From NCBI GenBank assembly GCA_018268715.1, contig JAFDVZ010000008.1:556325-620324 (forward strand): a stretch of DNA of 64,000 bases. Reading direction: 5' to 3'. The stretch comes from Acidobacteriota bacterium (GTDB lineage Bacteria > Acidobacteriota > Terriglobia > Bryobacterales > Bryobacteraceae). Shown here piece after piece: positions 23,221 to 32,251 of this stretch. Under the pieces are notes generated by a model. It was not told where the DNA came from. It worked only from the letters and a program-made list of their open reading frames with translations, and ran no database searches. The first letter of the stretch is position 1. Each line of letters begins with the position of its first letter. Made by a program: the position numbers and the translations under genes.

Positions 23221-25896
23221 GTGGAGTCAGCCCACAACGCCAGCAAACGGTGGAAACGCGTCTGCGATCTGGCGTCGCTCCTTCTGGATTCGCCAACCGA
23301 GGAGTGGGACGCCATTCTGGCGCGGGAGTGCGGCGAGGACGCCGATGTGCGGACCCGCGTACTCGCGGTCTGCAGCAACTACTCGGAAGACGACGAGTTT
23401 CTGGGCGCCCCGATGGTTCCACCACTGGCCATGGGAGATTGGCCGACCGAGCACCGAATCGGCCCTTGGGAGGTGCTCGACTTTCTGGGAGAAGGCGGGA
23501 TGGGCCGCGTCTACCTGGTGGAACGGGCCGATGGCGTCTTCACCCAGCGCGCCGCCCTTAAACTGACCCGCGAATTTCCGGATCCTGAATCGTTGCGACG
23601 GTTTCACGACGAGCGCCGTATTGTCGCGATGCTTGAACACCCGTCGATCGCGCGGGCGATCGACGGCGGCGCGACGCAGTCCGGGTTGCCCTACCTGGTG
23701 ATGGAATACGTGGAGGGCGGCTGCCCGATCGACGAATTCCAGCCCGGGAGCCCGGTTCGCGACAAGATCCGGTTGTTTCTGCAGGTGGTGAAGGCGGTGG
23801 AGGCGGCACACCGTCAACGGATCGCGCACCGGGATTTGAAACCGTCGAATATCCTGGTTACGCCCGCGGGACTTCCAAAGGTCGTCGACTTCGGAATCGC
23901 CAAGCTGTTTGAGGACGACGAGCCGTCCGTTCACCAGACCCATGCGGCGCACGCCAGGCTGACTCCCACCTACGCGAGCCCTGAACAACTGTTGCGCCGA
24001 CCGTCGTCGCTTTCAAGCGATATCTACTCCTTGGGAGCGGTGCTGTACAAGATGTTGACGGGTCGGCCACCGCACGATCTGGGGGATCTGAACATCCTCC
24101 AGTCGATACGGCTGGTGACCGAATCAGATCCCGCCTCGCCGAGCGCCCATGCCCGGAATGTGGACACCGATGTGGACGCAATCGTATTGAGGGCGCTCGA
24201 TCGGAGTCCCGAGCGACGCTACGCCTCGGCGACCGAGTTGGCCGACGATCTCCGACGGTATTTGGATGGGGTTCCGGTCAAAGCGCGGGAAGGGGCATTG
24301 TGGCGTCGCGCCGGCCGGTGGGTGGGTCGCCATCGCGGCGTCGCAGTGGCTGCCGCGGCGTGTCTGACCGTGCTTGCGTTGTTGGGAGTCAAAGCCATGC
24401 GCGAGCGGCGCGCCGAGAGCCTACGAGTCGAGTCGGTGAGGAGAACCGCCGGCCCCGTAATTGCCGATTACCAAAGCCAGTTGCGCAGGCTGACCGGCAG
24501 CACTGCGTTGCGAAACCGGATCGCCGAGAACGAGAAGAAGTATCTGGATGGCGTTTCCGCCGATGCGGTGAAGGACCCGGGACTGCGGCGGCAACTGGCG
24601 CTAGCCTACGGAACGCTGGCGAATTACGAGACCGATAAACTGGCGGCGGCGGAAAGCCTGCAGCGGTCGTTGTCGCTGTGGCGGGAGATTCTGAAGGAGA
24701 AGGCCAACAACGCGGAGCGACTGGCGGCGGCGGTGGCGGCGCGGCGCCTGGGCTGGAACCAGATTGACCTGGGGAGGCTCACGGAAGCGAAGGCTTCCCT
24801 CAACGAGAGCTTGCGATGGCTTGACGGTTTGGCGGGAACATCGCACGAGGAGACCGCCCGGCGGGAGCGGGTGAGGCTGCTTTTCGAACTGTCGCGGCTG
24901 GGAGCATGGGCGGGGCAAGGCGCCTTGGCGATTGAATTCGCGAAAAAGGCGTTGGCGGAGCACGAGAAACTTCCGTTCGAGCCACTCGATCGGCAAGGGA
25001 TCGCCTTAACCCGGATGCAATTGGCCGACGTCGCCGACACCTATGGCTCCGGGGACCCGAAGCTGCTCGCCGAGGCGCTGAAGCAGACCAGGCTGGCGGT
25101 GGCGTCGGTGAGGGAGGCGGCGGCATGCGAGGAATGGTCCTGCCGCGACGTGAAGGCCGCTGTTCTGACCCGGGCGCCGATTATCTACATTCATCAAGGC
25201 CTGATTCAAGAGGCGCTCGGGTTGCGGGACGGCGTGGATTTGGCGGAAGACCTGGCAGCTGAAGATCCCGGCAACACCAGCGCGCACGAGAGCCTCCGTT
25301 TCGGCCTGACGTATCTGGGTTGGATTCTGGACGACATTGGAAAGCTGGAGGAGGCGCTGCGGGCGCGCCGGAGACTGCTGGAAATCTCGGTGGTGTCCGG
25401 GCGGAACCTGGGCGCGCCGAAAGCCCGGCTGGATGAGGCGATCGCCTGTAGCGAAGTGGGAAGGACGCTTGTGAAGTTGAAGCGGCTTCCGGAGGCCAAG
25501 GGATACTTCGATCGCGGCGCCGAGATCCTGGCCCATCCGCCGCCGACCGAGAATGTGTACTGGTTTATGCGTCAGGCCGATGCCCACCGGGATTTGGGAT
25601 TGTTGTACGAAAAGACAGGCCCGCCGGCGGCGGCGAGAGCGGAGTTTGCCGAACTGTCGGCGGCGGCTGCGCGCTTTCTCGCCAAGACCGGAAGCGCGCT
25701 GGCGAAGGAGATCGAAGCCGAGGCGCATTACCTCGAGGGTAAGGCGCTGATGGGGGTGGACCAGGCCTCCGGATGTGGACTCTTGCGAAGCAGCCTGGCG
25801 CGGCTCGACGAGTTGAAGAAGGCTTCCGGCCGTCCCAATCCATTCTGGGAGGAGATCGCCGAGGGAGCGGCCAAAGCGATGCGCGGATGTGAGTGA
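23221..25896 (+). CDS. Membrane-anchored Ser/Thr protein kinase with C-terminal TPR region
   Basis: 891 residues from a GTG start. Residues 80-350 are a complete Hanks-type kinase: glycine loop GEGGMGRVYLV (90-100), ATP-binding Lys114 in AALKLTRE, catalytic loop HRDLKPSNIL (203-212), DFG at 223-225, and the activation segment ending in YASPEQLL. The first 80 residues are the short helical leader seen in this acidobacterial kinase group. One membrane helix follows the kinase near residues 370-392 (GVAVAAAACLTVLALLGVKA), leaving an extracytoplasmic C-terminal 500 residues of TPR-like helices (SRLGAWAGQGALAIEFAKKAL; LGYLLYEK-type pairs). Family knowledge suggests environmental signalling by phosphorylation; no target is encoded nearby. 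Confidence 0.92.
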   Translation: MESAHNASKRWKRVCDLASLLLDSPTEEWDAILARECGEDADVRTRVLAVCSNYSEDDEFLGAPMVPPLAMGDWPTEHRIGPWEVLDFLGEGGMGRVYLVERADGVFTQRAALKLTREFPDPESLRRFHDERRIVAMLEHPSIARAIDGGATQSGLPYLVMEYVEGGCPIDEFQPGSPVRDKIRLFLQVVKAVEAAHRQRIAHRDLKPSNILVTPAGLPKVVDFGIAKLFEDDEPSVHQTHAAHARLTPTYASPEQLLRRPSSLSSDIYSLGAVLYKMLTGRPPHDLGDLNILQSIRLVTESDPASPSAHARNVDTDVDAIVLRALDRSPERRYASATELADDLRRYLDGVPVKAREGALWRRAGRWVGRHRGVAVAAAACLTVLALLGVKAMRERRAESLRVESVRRTAGPVIADYQSQLRRLTGSTALRNRIAENEKKYLDGVSADAVKDPGLRRQLALAYGTLANYETDKLAAAESLQRSLSLWREILKEKANNAERLAAAVAARRLGWNQIDLGRLTEAKASLNESLRWLDGLAGTSHEETARRERVRLLFELSRLGAWAGQGALAIEFAKKALAEHEKLPFEPLDRQGIALTRMQLADVADTYGSGDPKLLAEALKQTRLAVASVREAAACEEWSCRDVKAAVLTRAPIIYIHQGLIQEALGLRDGVDLAEDLAAEDPGNTSAHESLRFGLTYLGWILDDIGKLEEALRARRRLLEISVVSGRNLGAPKARLDEAIACSEVGRTLVKLKRLPEAKGYFDRGAEILAHPPPTENVYWFMRQADAHRDLGLLYEKTGPPAAARAEFAELSAAAARFLAKTGSALAKEIEAEAHYLEGKALMGVDQASGCGLLRSSLARLDELKKASGRPNPFWEEIAEGAAKAMRGCE

Positions 25897-25942
25897 TTCG
25901 CCGTGGATGGGGCGATGGAGGCTCGGCGGATCCAGGAATTTG

Positions 25943-25948
25943 TATAAT
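25943..25948 (+). promoter_or_regulatory. -10 box placing the transcription start at the VOC gene ATG
   Basis: A perfect TATAAT ends 6 nt before the ATG at 25955. With the normal spacing between -10 box and +1, transcription would start on the A of the start codon, giving a leaderless mRNA. There is no ribosome-binding site between. No clear -35 box. Confidence 0.6.
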
Positions 25949-25954
25949 CCCGAG

Positions 25955-26464
25955 ATGCTAACAACAAGCTGGCGCATCATCGGGCTGGGCTCGCTGCTGG
26001 CCCTATCGCTCTCTTCGAGCGGGGGGCAGGAAGCGCAATCGCAACCGGAAAAGTCGAAGCCGCCCGCCAAGGTGGAGCAGCGCGGGCGCATCCTGGGAAT
26101 CGGGGGAGTCTTCATCAAGTCGACCAATCGCGACCAGATGCGTGAATGGTATTCCAAGCACCTGGGGCTCGCCGACAAAGGCGGCGGCGCGATGCTTCCG
26201 TGGCGCGAACGAGACAACCCGCAGAAGGAGCACGTTACGGTTTGGAGCGTGTTTCCCTCCTCCACCAACTATTTCAACCCCAGTCCGGCGCCGTTCATGA
26301 TCAACTACATCGTGGATGATCTGGACGCTTTGCTCGATCGCCTGAAACAGGAGGGCGTCAAGATCGATCCCAAACGGATGAACGAATCCTACGGCCGCTT
26401 CGCCTGGATCTACGATTCGGATGGGAACAAGATCGAGCTTTGGCAGCCGGCGGCCAAGCCCTGA
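25955..26464 (+). CDS. Exported VOC-family (glyoxalase/bleomycin-resistance fold) protein
   Basis: 169 residues from the ATG at 25955. An N-terminal signal or anchor (RIIGLGSLLALSLSSSGGQE) precedes a vicinal-oxygen-chelate domain from residue 48: GIGGVFIKSTNRDQMREWYS, KHLGLADKGGGAMLPWR, PAPFMINYIVDDLDALLDRL and the C-terminal FAWIYDSDGNKIELWQP. The Glu in KIELWQP is the usual metal ligand of the fold. One domain only, so a dimer is expected. The start agrees with a TATAAT 6 nt upstream. An extracytoplasmic VOC protein is less common than the cytoplasmic forms; its substrate cannot be read from sequence. Confidence 0.82.
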   Translation: MLTTSWRIIGLGSLLALSLSSSGGQEAQSQPEKSKPPAKVEQRGRILGIGGVFIKSTNRDQMREWYSKHLGLADKGGGAMLPWRERDNPQKEHVTVWSVFPSSTNYFNPSPAPFMINYIVDDLDALLDRLKQEGVKIDPKRMNESYGRFAWIYDSDGNKIELWQPAAKP

Positions 26465-26561
26465 GCCCCACTCAAACAGATAAACAGAGGCGCAGCTCCG
26501 ATATACTGGTGGTGGGCGACGGATCGGCGGCCCCGCCGACCGCTTGCCCGGAAGGACCACC

Positions 26562-27059
26562 ATGAGCACGAGCGACGATCTGAAAGAAGCATTCGCCGGA
26601 GAAAGCCAGGCCAACCAGAAGTACCGCGCGTACGGGAAGAAGGCGGAGACGGAGGGCTTTCCCAATATCGCCCGCCTGTTTCGCACGACGGCTGAAGCGG
26701 AGCGGATCCACGCCGAGGGCCACTTGAAGGCCCTGGACGGAGTTGCGTCAACGGCCGACAACCTGGAGGCGGCGATCGGCGGGGAAACCTACGAGTTCTC
26801 CTCCATGTATCCTCCGATGCTCGAGCGAGCCATCGCGGAAGGGCATCGCGCGAAGATCATGTTCGGGTACGCGGTGAAGGCCGAAGCTATCCACGCCGAA
26901 CTCTACAAAGCTGCCCTCGAAGCCGTCCGGCAGGGCAAGGACCTGGCGGAAACGCGATTCTACCTGTGCCCGGTGTGCGGACATATCGAGTTCGGGGAGC
27001 CGCCCGCGAATTGTCCGACCTGCGGGGCGCTGGGCAAGAAATTCGTGCTGGTGGACTAA
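26562..27059 (+). CDS. Rubrerythrin
   Basis: 165 residues from the ATG at 26562, preceded by GGAAGG; an upstream in-frame start at 26544 is less well placed. The N-terminal ferritin-like di-iron domain has EAFAGESQANQKYRAYGKKA (first Glu ligand), RTTAEAERIHAEGHL (ExxH) and GYAVKAEAIHAELYKAAL (second ExxH). The C-terminal rubredoxin-like domain has two Cys-x2-Cys knuckles, CPVCGHIEFG and CPTCGALG. Rubrerythrins reduce hydrogen peroxide in the cytoplasm using electrons passed from rubredoxin or NAD(P)H. TATACT at 26502-26507 may be its -10 box. Between the VOC and DUF362 genes, without an obvious operon. Confidence 0.95.
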   Translation: MSTSDDLKEAFAGESQANQKYRAYGKKAETEGFPNIARLFRTTAEAERIHAEGHLKALDGVASTADNLEAAIGGETYEFSSMYPPMLERAIAEGHRAKIMFGYAVKAEAIHAELYKAALEAVRQGKDLAETRFYLCPVCGHIEFGEPPANCPTCGALGKKFVLVD

Positions 27060-27085
27060 CAGGCCACACTCCGGCGGTCAACCGC

Positions 27086-27091
27086 TACACT
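27086..27091 (+). promoter_or_regulatory. -10-like box 6 nt before the DUF362 gene start
   Basis: TACACT followed by 6 nt and then the ATG at 27098. The geometry is the same as for the VOC gene and implies a leaderless or nearly leaderless transcript. No ribosome-binding site lies between. Confidence 0.5.
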
Positions 27092-27097
27092 GGGTAC

Positions 27098-28222
27098 ATG
27101 ACTCGCCGCGAGTTGCTCGCACTCGCGCCGTTGCTGGGAACCAAGACTCTTCTGGGCAAAGAGGCCCCCACGGCGCCTGTCTCGATTGCGAAGTGCCCAT
27201 CGTATAACGAAGACCTGACGGCCGCGTTGTCCACCATGTTCGATCAGATCGGCGGGGCGGGGCGGCTGGTCAAAAACAAGACCGTCACCATCAAGCTGAA
27301 CCTGACGGGGAGCCCCGCGCTCAAGTTCCAGGGCAAGGCCGTTGGAACCACTCACTATACCCATCCGAAGACGCTGATGGCGATGATCAGCGTCCTCGAC
27401 AAAGCGGGGGCGCGGCGGATCCGGCTGGTGGAAAGCGCCTGGGCCACGGCGGGACCGCTCGAAGAGTACATGCTCGACGCGGGATGGAACGTGCGGGCGA
27501 TGCGGAGCCTGACGCCGCGGCTCGAGTTCGAGAACACGAACGCGCTCGGACAGGCGAAGAAGTATTCGCGGCTGAAGGTTCCCGGCGGCGGCTACATTTT
27601 CCCCGCCTACGACGTGAACCACTCTTACGAAGACACCGACGTTTTCATGTCGATGGCGAAGTTGAAGAATCACGAGACCTGCGGCGTGACGCTCGCCATG
27701 AAGAATATCTTCGGCATCACGCCGGCCTCGATCTACGGCGACGACGCAGGCGCCGACGAACCGAACGAGAGTCCCGGCAAGGGCCGCGTGATGGTGTGCC
27801 ATATGGGCAAGCGCGGGCCGTCGAAGAGCGCTCCGCAGGAGATCGATCCGAAGTCGAGCCGGGAGCCGGAGACGCGCATGCCGCATGTGGTCGCCGAGTT
27901 GAACGCCATGCGCCCCATCGATATCGCCTACATCGAGGGAGTGGAGACGCTGGCGGGCGGCGAGGGGCCGTGGATCCAGGGGATCCGCTGGGTGCGCCCC
28001 GGGGTGATGCTGTTGGGAACCAACGCCGTGACCACCGACGCCGTGGCCACCGCGGTGATGGGTTACGACCCGCGCGCGCCGCGCGGCACGGCGCCTTTCA
28101 CCAAGTGCGACAATTCGCTGATGCTCGCCGAACGGCTGGGCGTAGGCACGTGCGATCTGAAGCGGATTGAGGTGGTGGGCGCCTCCATCGAAAGCGCCCG
28201 TTTTCCATTTTCGGCGGCGTAG
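27098..28222 (+). CDS. DUF362 domain protein with Tat-like signal
   Basis: 374 residues from the ATG at 27098; a longer frame exists but runs into the rubrerythrin gene. MTRRELLALAPLLG is a short twin-arginine-like signal. The body fits DUF362: TVTIKLNLTG near residue 65, THPKTLMAMISVLDKAGARR, DTDVFMSMAKLKNHETCGVT, LAMKNIFGITP, and IAYIEGVETLAGGEGPW and VTTDAVATAVMGYDPRA near the C terminus. Family members are often fused to ferredoxin domains and occur near Fe-S or redox genes; this one has none. The molecular function of DUF362 is not established. It converges with the ADOP permease gene 6 bp later. Confidence 0.85.
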   Translation: MTRRELLALAPLLGTKTLLGKEAPTAPVSIAKCPSYNEDLTAALSTMFDQIGGAGRLVKNKTVTIKLNLTGSPALKFQGKAVGTTHYTHPKTLMAMISVLDKAGARRIRLVESAWATAGPLEEYMLDAGWNVRAMRSLTPRLEFENTNALGQAKKYSRLKVPGGGYIFPAYDVNHSYEDTDVFMSMAKLKNHETCGVTLAMKNIFGITPASIYGDDAGADEPNESPGKGRVMVCHMGKRGPSKSAPQEIDPKSSREPETRMPHVVAELNAMRPIDIAYIEGVETLAGGEGPWIQGIRWVRPGVMLLGTNAVTTDAVATAVMGYDPRAPRGTAPFTKCDNSLMLAERLGVGTCDLKRIEVVGASIESARFPFSAA

Positions 28223-28228
28223 AGACGA

Positions 28229-30967
28229 CTATTCGTAACGGAGGGCGCTGACGGGATCGATCCGGAGGGCCCTTCGCACCGGCGCGATCGCGGCCAGGAC
28301 GGCGACGGCCAGCACCAGCGCGCCGCTCAAGCCGATGATCCACGGATCCCGCGGCTTGATTCCGTACAACTGGCTTTCGATGTACCGGCCTACCGCCAGG
28401 AACGCCGCAACGCCGGCCAGCATGCCCGCGAGAGCTATGATCCACACCTGACCGAACACCATTCGCACAACCGTGGCGCGACTGGCGCCCAATGCGATGC
28501 GGACGCCGATCTCGCGGGTGCGGCTGGCCACCGACCAGGAGATCATCCCGTACAGACCCACGCAGGCCAACGCCACCGTCAGCGCGCCGAATGCGCTGAC
28601 CAGAAGCGCGAACAGCCGTTCCTGGTACAGCCCCTTGCGGATCTGGCCCTCCATGGTGACGGGCTCGATGAGGGGCATGGTCGGATCGAGTTCCCGGACG
28701 ACGCGGCGCACTTCGGCATTCGCCTCGGCGGGACCCGCCGCGGTGCGGACGGCGAAGCTCATGGACTCGGGCCAGCCGAAGGGCGAGTGCGTGTAGGGGG
28801 CGTACACCGTCGGCTCGGGGTCCGAACGAAGCCACGCGTACAGTGAATCCTTGACGACGCCGACCACTTCGATGCTCGCCTCGCCCTTGCGCTCCCACCG
28901 GAACCGGCGGCCGATCGGAGAGCCGCCGCCCATGTGCTTGCGGGCGAACGTTTCATTTACCACCGCCACCTGGATCGTTGAATCGAGGTCACGCTGTTCG
29001 ATGCCGCGGCCCATCACCAGGGGGATCTGCATCACGTTGAAGTAGTCCGGCCCGATGAGATTGAACAGGGCGTTGGTGCGCTCCTTGGAGCCATCCACAT
29101 AGATGCTTCCGTTGGAGACGCCGCCGGTCATGAGACGCGACCAGGCGAGGCTTGCGCCGAGCACGCCGCGGGCGCCGGCCAGGCGCTGGCGCGCCTGCAC
29201 GTAGAACTGGTTTGCGCGCGCCTGATCGTAGCCGTTCCGGCCGGGCGCGAGGTCGAACAGCAACAGCCGTTCTGAGTTGAAACCGAGAGGCGCCGACAGC
29301 AGGTTGGCCAGGCTGCGGCTAAACAGAAGGGAACCCGACACCAGGAGTACGGCGATCGCCACCTGTACGCCGACGAGCGTCTGCACGAGCCGGGGGCCGC
29401 CGCGATCGGATATCGACGTGGTTTCCTCCTTGAGGCCGCTCATCAGATCGACGCGGGTGGCGCGAATGGCCGGAACCAGCGCGAACAGGAACGTCGCGGC
29501 CAGGGCGACGCCAGCGGTGAAGGAGAGCACTCGCAGGTCCGGGCGAACGTCGACCAGGATCGGAACGCCTCCATCGGAAAGGCCGACCAGGGCGGCGACG
29601 CTCCACCAGGCGAAGATCGCGCCGACCAGGACGCCTCCGGCCGATAGGAGCGCTCCTTCGACGAGAAGTTGGCGGACCAGGCGTCCGCGACGCGCGCCGA
29701 CGGCGATGCGCACCAGAATCTCCTTGCGACGGGCCGACGACCGGGCGAGCAACAGGCCCGCCAGGTTGGCGCAGGCCATCAACAGGGTGAGGCCCGTTAC
29801 GCTGAGCAGCAGCAGCAGCGGGCGGCGGTAGGCGTCCCGAAGGCGGCTCAGGCCCTGGGCGCCGGGCTTCAGGACGATGCGAGGCAGATCGGCGCCGAGC
29901 ATCCGGCGTGCCCGGTCCGGCAGGTTCTGACCGAGGATCGAGGCGACATCGTTGGAGACGGCGGCGGCGGTGGCGCCCGGCCGCATCCGGCCGATGGTCT
30001 GGATCCAGAACAGGTCCGAACCGAGCCAGCTGAAGCCTTGGACCGGCCCGGAGATTCGGTCGACGGTGCGGATGGGGAGCATGAAATCCACTTTGCCGGC
30101 CCAATGGAAACCGCCCGGCGACACGCCCGTGAACCCACGGCGGGTCACGCCGACGATGATGCAGCGTTGTTTGTTCACCAACAGGGTCTGCCCGATCACG
30201 CCGGGGTTCAGGCCGAACTGGCGATCCCACATGCCGTATCCGATGACGACGGCCGGAAGACCGTCGGCGGCATCGTCGTCGGATTCGAGCAGACGCCCGA
30301 TGAGCGGCTTGACGCCGAGCATCTCAAAGAAGTTGCCCGAAACGAACATTCCGCTCGTCACCGAAGCTTCGCCGCGCACGACGAGGCTGGCGCGGGCGAC
30401 CGGCGAGAAGCCGATGACGCCGCTGAGCGTCCGCGCGCCCTTGCGCAGTTCGTTGAAGATCGGCCAGGTGACGACGTCGATGGTCCAATTACCGCGGCGG
30501 TCGCCTTCGCTGGTGGCCCAGGTGCTGGTGATGTCGAGCGATTTGGACGCTCCCCAGCGCATGATGGTGAGTTGTTCTGGATGGGACACCGGCAACATCC
30601 GGTAGAGCACGGCGTCGATCAGGCTGAATATTCCGGCGTTGGCGCCGATGCCGGCGCCGAGCGACAGCACCGCGATGGCCGTGAAGCCGGGCGACTTGCG
30701 CAACATGCGGAGGCCGTAACGAATGTCGCGGCCAACATCGGTGACCAGCGAGACGCCGCGCGCGTCGCGACACTCCTCGCGCACCGCCTCCACGCCGCCG
30801 AATTCGACCGCGGCCCGCCGCCGGGCGGCGTCCGGTCCGGCGCCCGCCGCCTGGTGTTTGCGGGCCTGCATGTCGAGGTGGAAACGGAGTTCCTCGTCGA
30901 GTTCCTGTTCGGTGCGGCGAGGCGAGATCAGCGCCTTAATTCTTAGTAACAGATCCGTTAGTCCCAT
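28229..30967 (-). CDS. ADOP-type ABC transporter permease (MacB/FtsX family)
   Basis: 912 residues. Residues 1-75 form the cytosolic ADOP prefix domain (ELDEELRFHLDMQARKHQ; ARRRAAVEFGGVEAVREECR). Then DIRYGLRMLRKSPGFTAIAV leads into the first membrane helix, a MacB-type periplasmic domain, a cluster of FtsX helices near 380-500 (ACANLAGLLLARSSARRKEI), a second periplasmic domain and a final FtsX helix set (VASRTREIGVRIALGASRAT near 820). These double-length permeases lack their own ATPase and probably join an unlinked one; the exported substrate is unknown. It starts 12 bp after a padR gene on the same strand, the typical pair in Acidobacteria. Confidence 0.92.
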   Translation of the reverse strand: MGLTDLLLRIKALISPRRTEQELDEELRFHLDMQARKHQAAGAGPDAARRRAAVEFGGVEAVREECRDARGVSLVTDVGRDIRYGLRMLRKSPGFTAIAVLSLGAGIGANAGIFSLIDAVLYRMLPVSHPEQLTIMRWGASKSLDITSTWATSEGDRRGNWTIDVVTWPIFNELRKGARTLSGVIGFSPVARASLVVRGEASVTSGMFVSGNFFEMLGVKPLIGRLLESDDDAADGLPAVVIGYGMWDRQFGLNPGVIGQTLLVNKQRCIIVGVTRRGFTGVSPGGFHWAGKVDFMLPIRTVDRISGPVQGFSWLGSDLFWIQTIGRMRPGATAAAVSNDVASILGQNLPDRARRMLGADLPRIVLKPGAQGLSRLRDAYRRPLLLLLSVTGLTLLMACANLAGLLLARSSARRKEILVRIAVGARRGRLVRQLLVEGALLSAGGVLVGAIFAWWSVAALVGLSDGGVPILVDVRPDLRVLSFTAGVALAATFLFALVPAIRATRVDLMSGLKEETTSISDRGGPRLVQTLVGVQVAIAVLLVSGSLLFSRSLANLLSAPLGFNSERLLLFDLAPGRNGYDQARANQFYVQARQRLAGARGVLGASLAWSRLMTGGVSNGSIYVDGSKERTNALFNLIGPDYFNVMQIPLVMGRGIEQRDLDSTIQVAVVNETFARKHMGGGSPIGRRFRWERKGEASIEVVGVVKDSLYAWLRSDPEPTVYAPYTHSPFGWPESMSFAVRTAAGPAEANAEVRRVVRELDPTMPLIEPVTMEGQIRKGLYQERLFALLVSAFGALTVALACVGLYGMISWSVASRTREIGVRIALGASRATVVRMVFGQVWIIALAGMLAGVAAFLAVGRYIESQLYGIKPRDPWIIGLSGALVLAVAVLAAIAPVRRALRIDPVSALRYE

Positions 30968-30979
30968 ATATGAACGCGC

Positions 30980-31315
30980 CTATGCGTTTTCGAGCACTCG
31001 CGCGATGGCGGCCGACATGCGGCCCCAGGCCTGAGTCTCGGATTCGAGTTGTTGGTTTCCGGAAGGGGTGAGGCGGTAGAACCGGGCGCGGCGCCCGAGT
31101 TCGGAGACTCCCCATTCGGCGGCGATCCAGCCTTGATGCTCCAGACGGTGCAGGGCGGGATAGAGCGAACCCTGGTTCACTTGCAGGACCTCTTCGGACA
31201 CCTGCTGGATGCGTTCGGAGATCGCCCAGCCGTGTTTGGGGCCGGCTTGCAGGGCCCGCAGGATCAGGAGATCCAGCGTTCCCTGGAGAAGGTCGAGTCG
31301 GGATGGTTGCGCCAT
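30980..31315 (-). CDS. PadR family transcriptional regulator
   Basis: 111 residues. The winged-helix core is [60 protein letters not shown] and [17 protein letters not shown]. The short C terminus makes it PadR subfamily 2, in which dimerisation uses one helix ([14 protein letters not shown]). Directly upstream of and co-directional with the ADOP permease gene, which it is expected to control. A second, similar pair is at 53864-56907. Confidence 0.94.
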   Translation of the reverse strand: MAQPSRLDLLQGTLDLLILRALQAGPKHGWAISERIQQVSEEVLQVNQGSLYPALHRLEHQGWIAAEWGVSELGRRARFYRLTPSGNQQLESETQAWGRMSAAIARVLENA

Positions 31316-31384
31316 TGGTGTCGAATGCCTACACCAATGCTGCGCCCGTTGTTGTCGAATGTCAACAACAAAATTCGCGGCGCG

Positions 31385-32251
31385 TCAGACGGCGGCGCGC
31401 TTGTGGGAGGCGACGTAATGGTCGATGTAGTCGGAAAACGCCTTTTGCAGCTTCTGGCAGGCGTCGCCCTGATTGCGGACGTCGATGCCCTGGACGTGGT
31501 CGACGGCCAGCAGTTCGCGAGTGGTGGAGGTGATGAAGATCTGGTCGGCGCGGCTGAGATCGGAGGTGGTCAGCACCGCCTCCTCCACCTTGAACCCGGG
31601 CGCGGAGGCTTCGTGCAGCAGCACGTGACGCGTGATTCCGGGCAGGCAGCCGGAGCTGAGCGGGGGCGTCACCACCCTGCCGCCGAAGGCCGCGAAAATG
31701 TTGGCCGAGGTGCATTCGGAGACTTCGCCGCGCTCATTCAAGAGAACCACTTCGTCGAACCCGTCGGCGTGCGCCTTTTCGTACCAGGCCAGGTTGTAGG
31801 CCCAGGACAGGATCTTGGTTCCGGCAAACGGAGAGGCGGCGTGGCGCGCATTGGGCACCAGGCCGAGCCGCACCGTGCGGCCCCAATCGTTCACGTCGGC
31901 GGTCAGCGCGATGACGTCGAATTCACGGGTTTGACCGGGACCTTCCCAGAATCCGTGCCGATTGCGCACCACCACCACGCGCAGCGACGAGTTCAGCGCC
32001 TTGTTCGCTTCGACCAGGCGCATCAGGCTTTCCTCGAAGCGGGCCGGATCCGATGGGAACGGGATCCGCATCAGTTTCGCGTCGTGCTTCATGCGCTCCC
32101 AATGGCGCTCAAAGGCGAACAGGACTCCGTCGTAAACGCGAATCGTGCTGAAGATGCCCCAGCCGGCCAGCAGGCCGAGTTGGCCGGGCGACAGCATGAG
32201 TTCCGATGCGCTTCGGATGTCGTCGTTGTGCAGAACTCGAGGGTGGATCAC
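31385..32251 (-). CDS. Class IV PLP aminotransferase (branched-chain or D-amino-acid/ADC lyase type)
   Basis: 288 residues from a GTG at 32251 that overlaps the stop of the upstream CpaE-like gene (GTGA overlap). Fold-type IV features: GWGIFSTIRVYDGVLFAFERHWERM near residues 30-54, the PLP-lysine segment FAGTKILSWAYNLAWYEKA near 155-173, GFDEVVLLNERGEVSECTSANIFA near 178-201 and PPLSSGCLPGITRHVLLHE. Members transaminate branched-chain or D-amino acids or release pyruvate from aminodeoxychorismate; the sequence alone does not settle which. Pairing with an ATPase of pilus-assembly type is unusual. Both could be read as one transcript. Confidence 0.85.
   Translation of the reverse strand: MIHPRVLHNDDIRSASELMLSPGQLGLLAGWGIFSTIRVYDGVLFAFERHWERMKHDAKLMRIPFPSDPARFEESLMRLVEANKALNSSLRVVVVRNRHGFWEGPGQTREFDVIALTADVNDWGRTVRLGLVPNARHAASPFAGTKILSWAYNLAWYEKAHADGFDEVVLLNERGEVSECTSANIFAAFGGRVVTPPLSSGCLPGITRHVLLHEASAPGFKVEEAVLTTSDLSRADQIFITSTTRELLAVDHVQGIDVRNQGDACQKLQKAFSDYIDHYVASHKRAAV

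Noticed and set aside
25006-26268. Minus-strand open frame of 420 codons opposite the kinase TPR region
   Set aside because: Antisense shadow spanning two real genes; no family resemblance.
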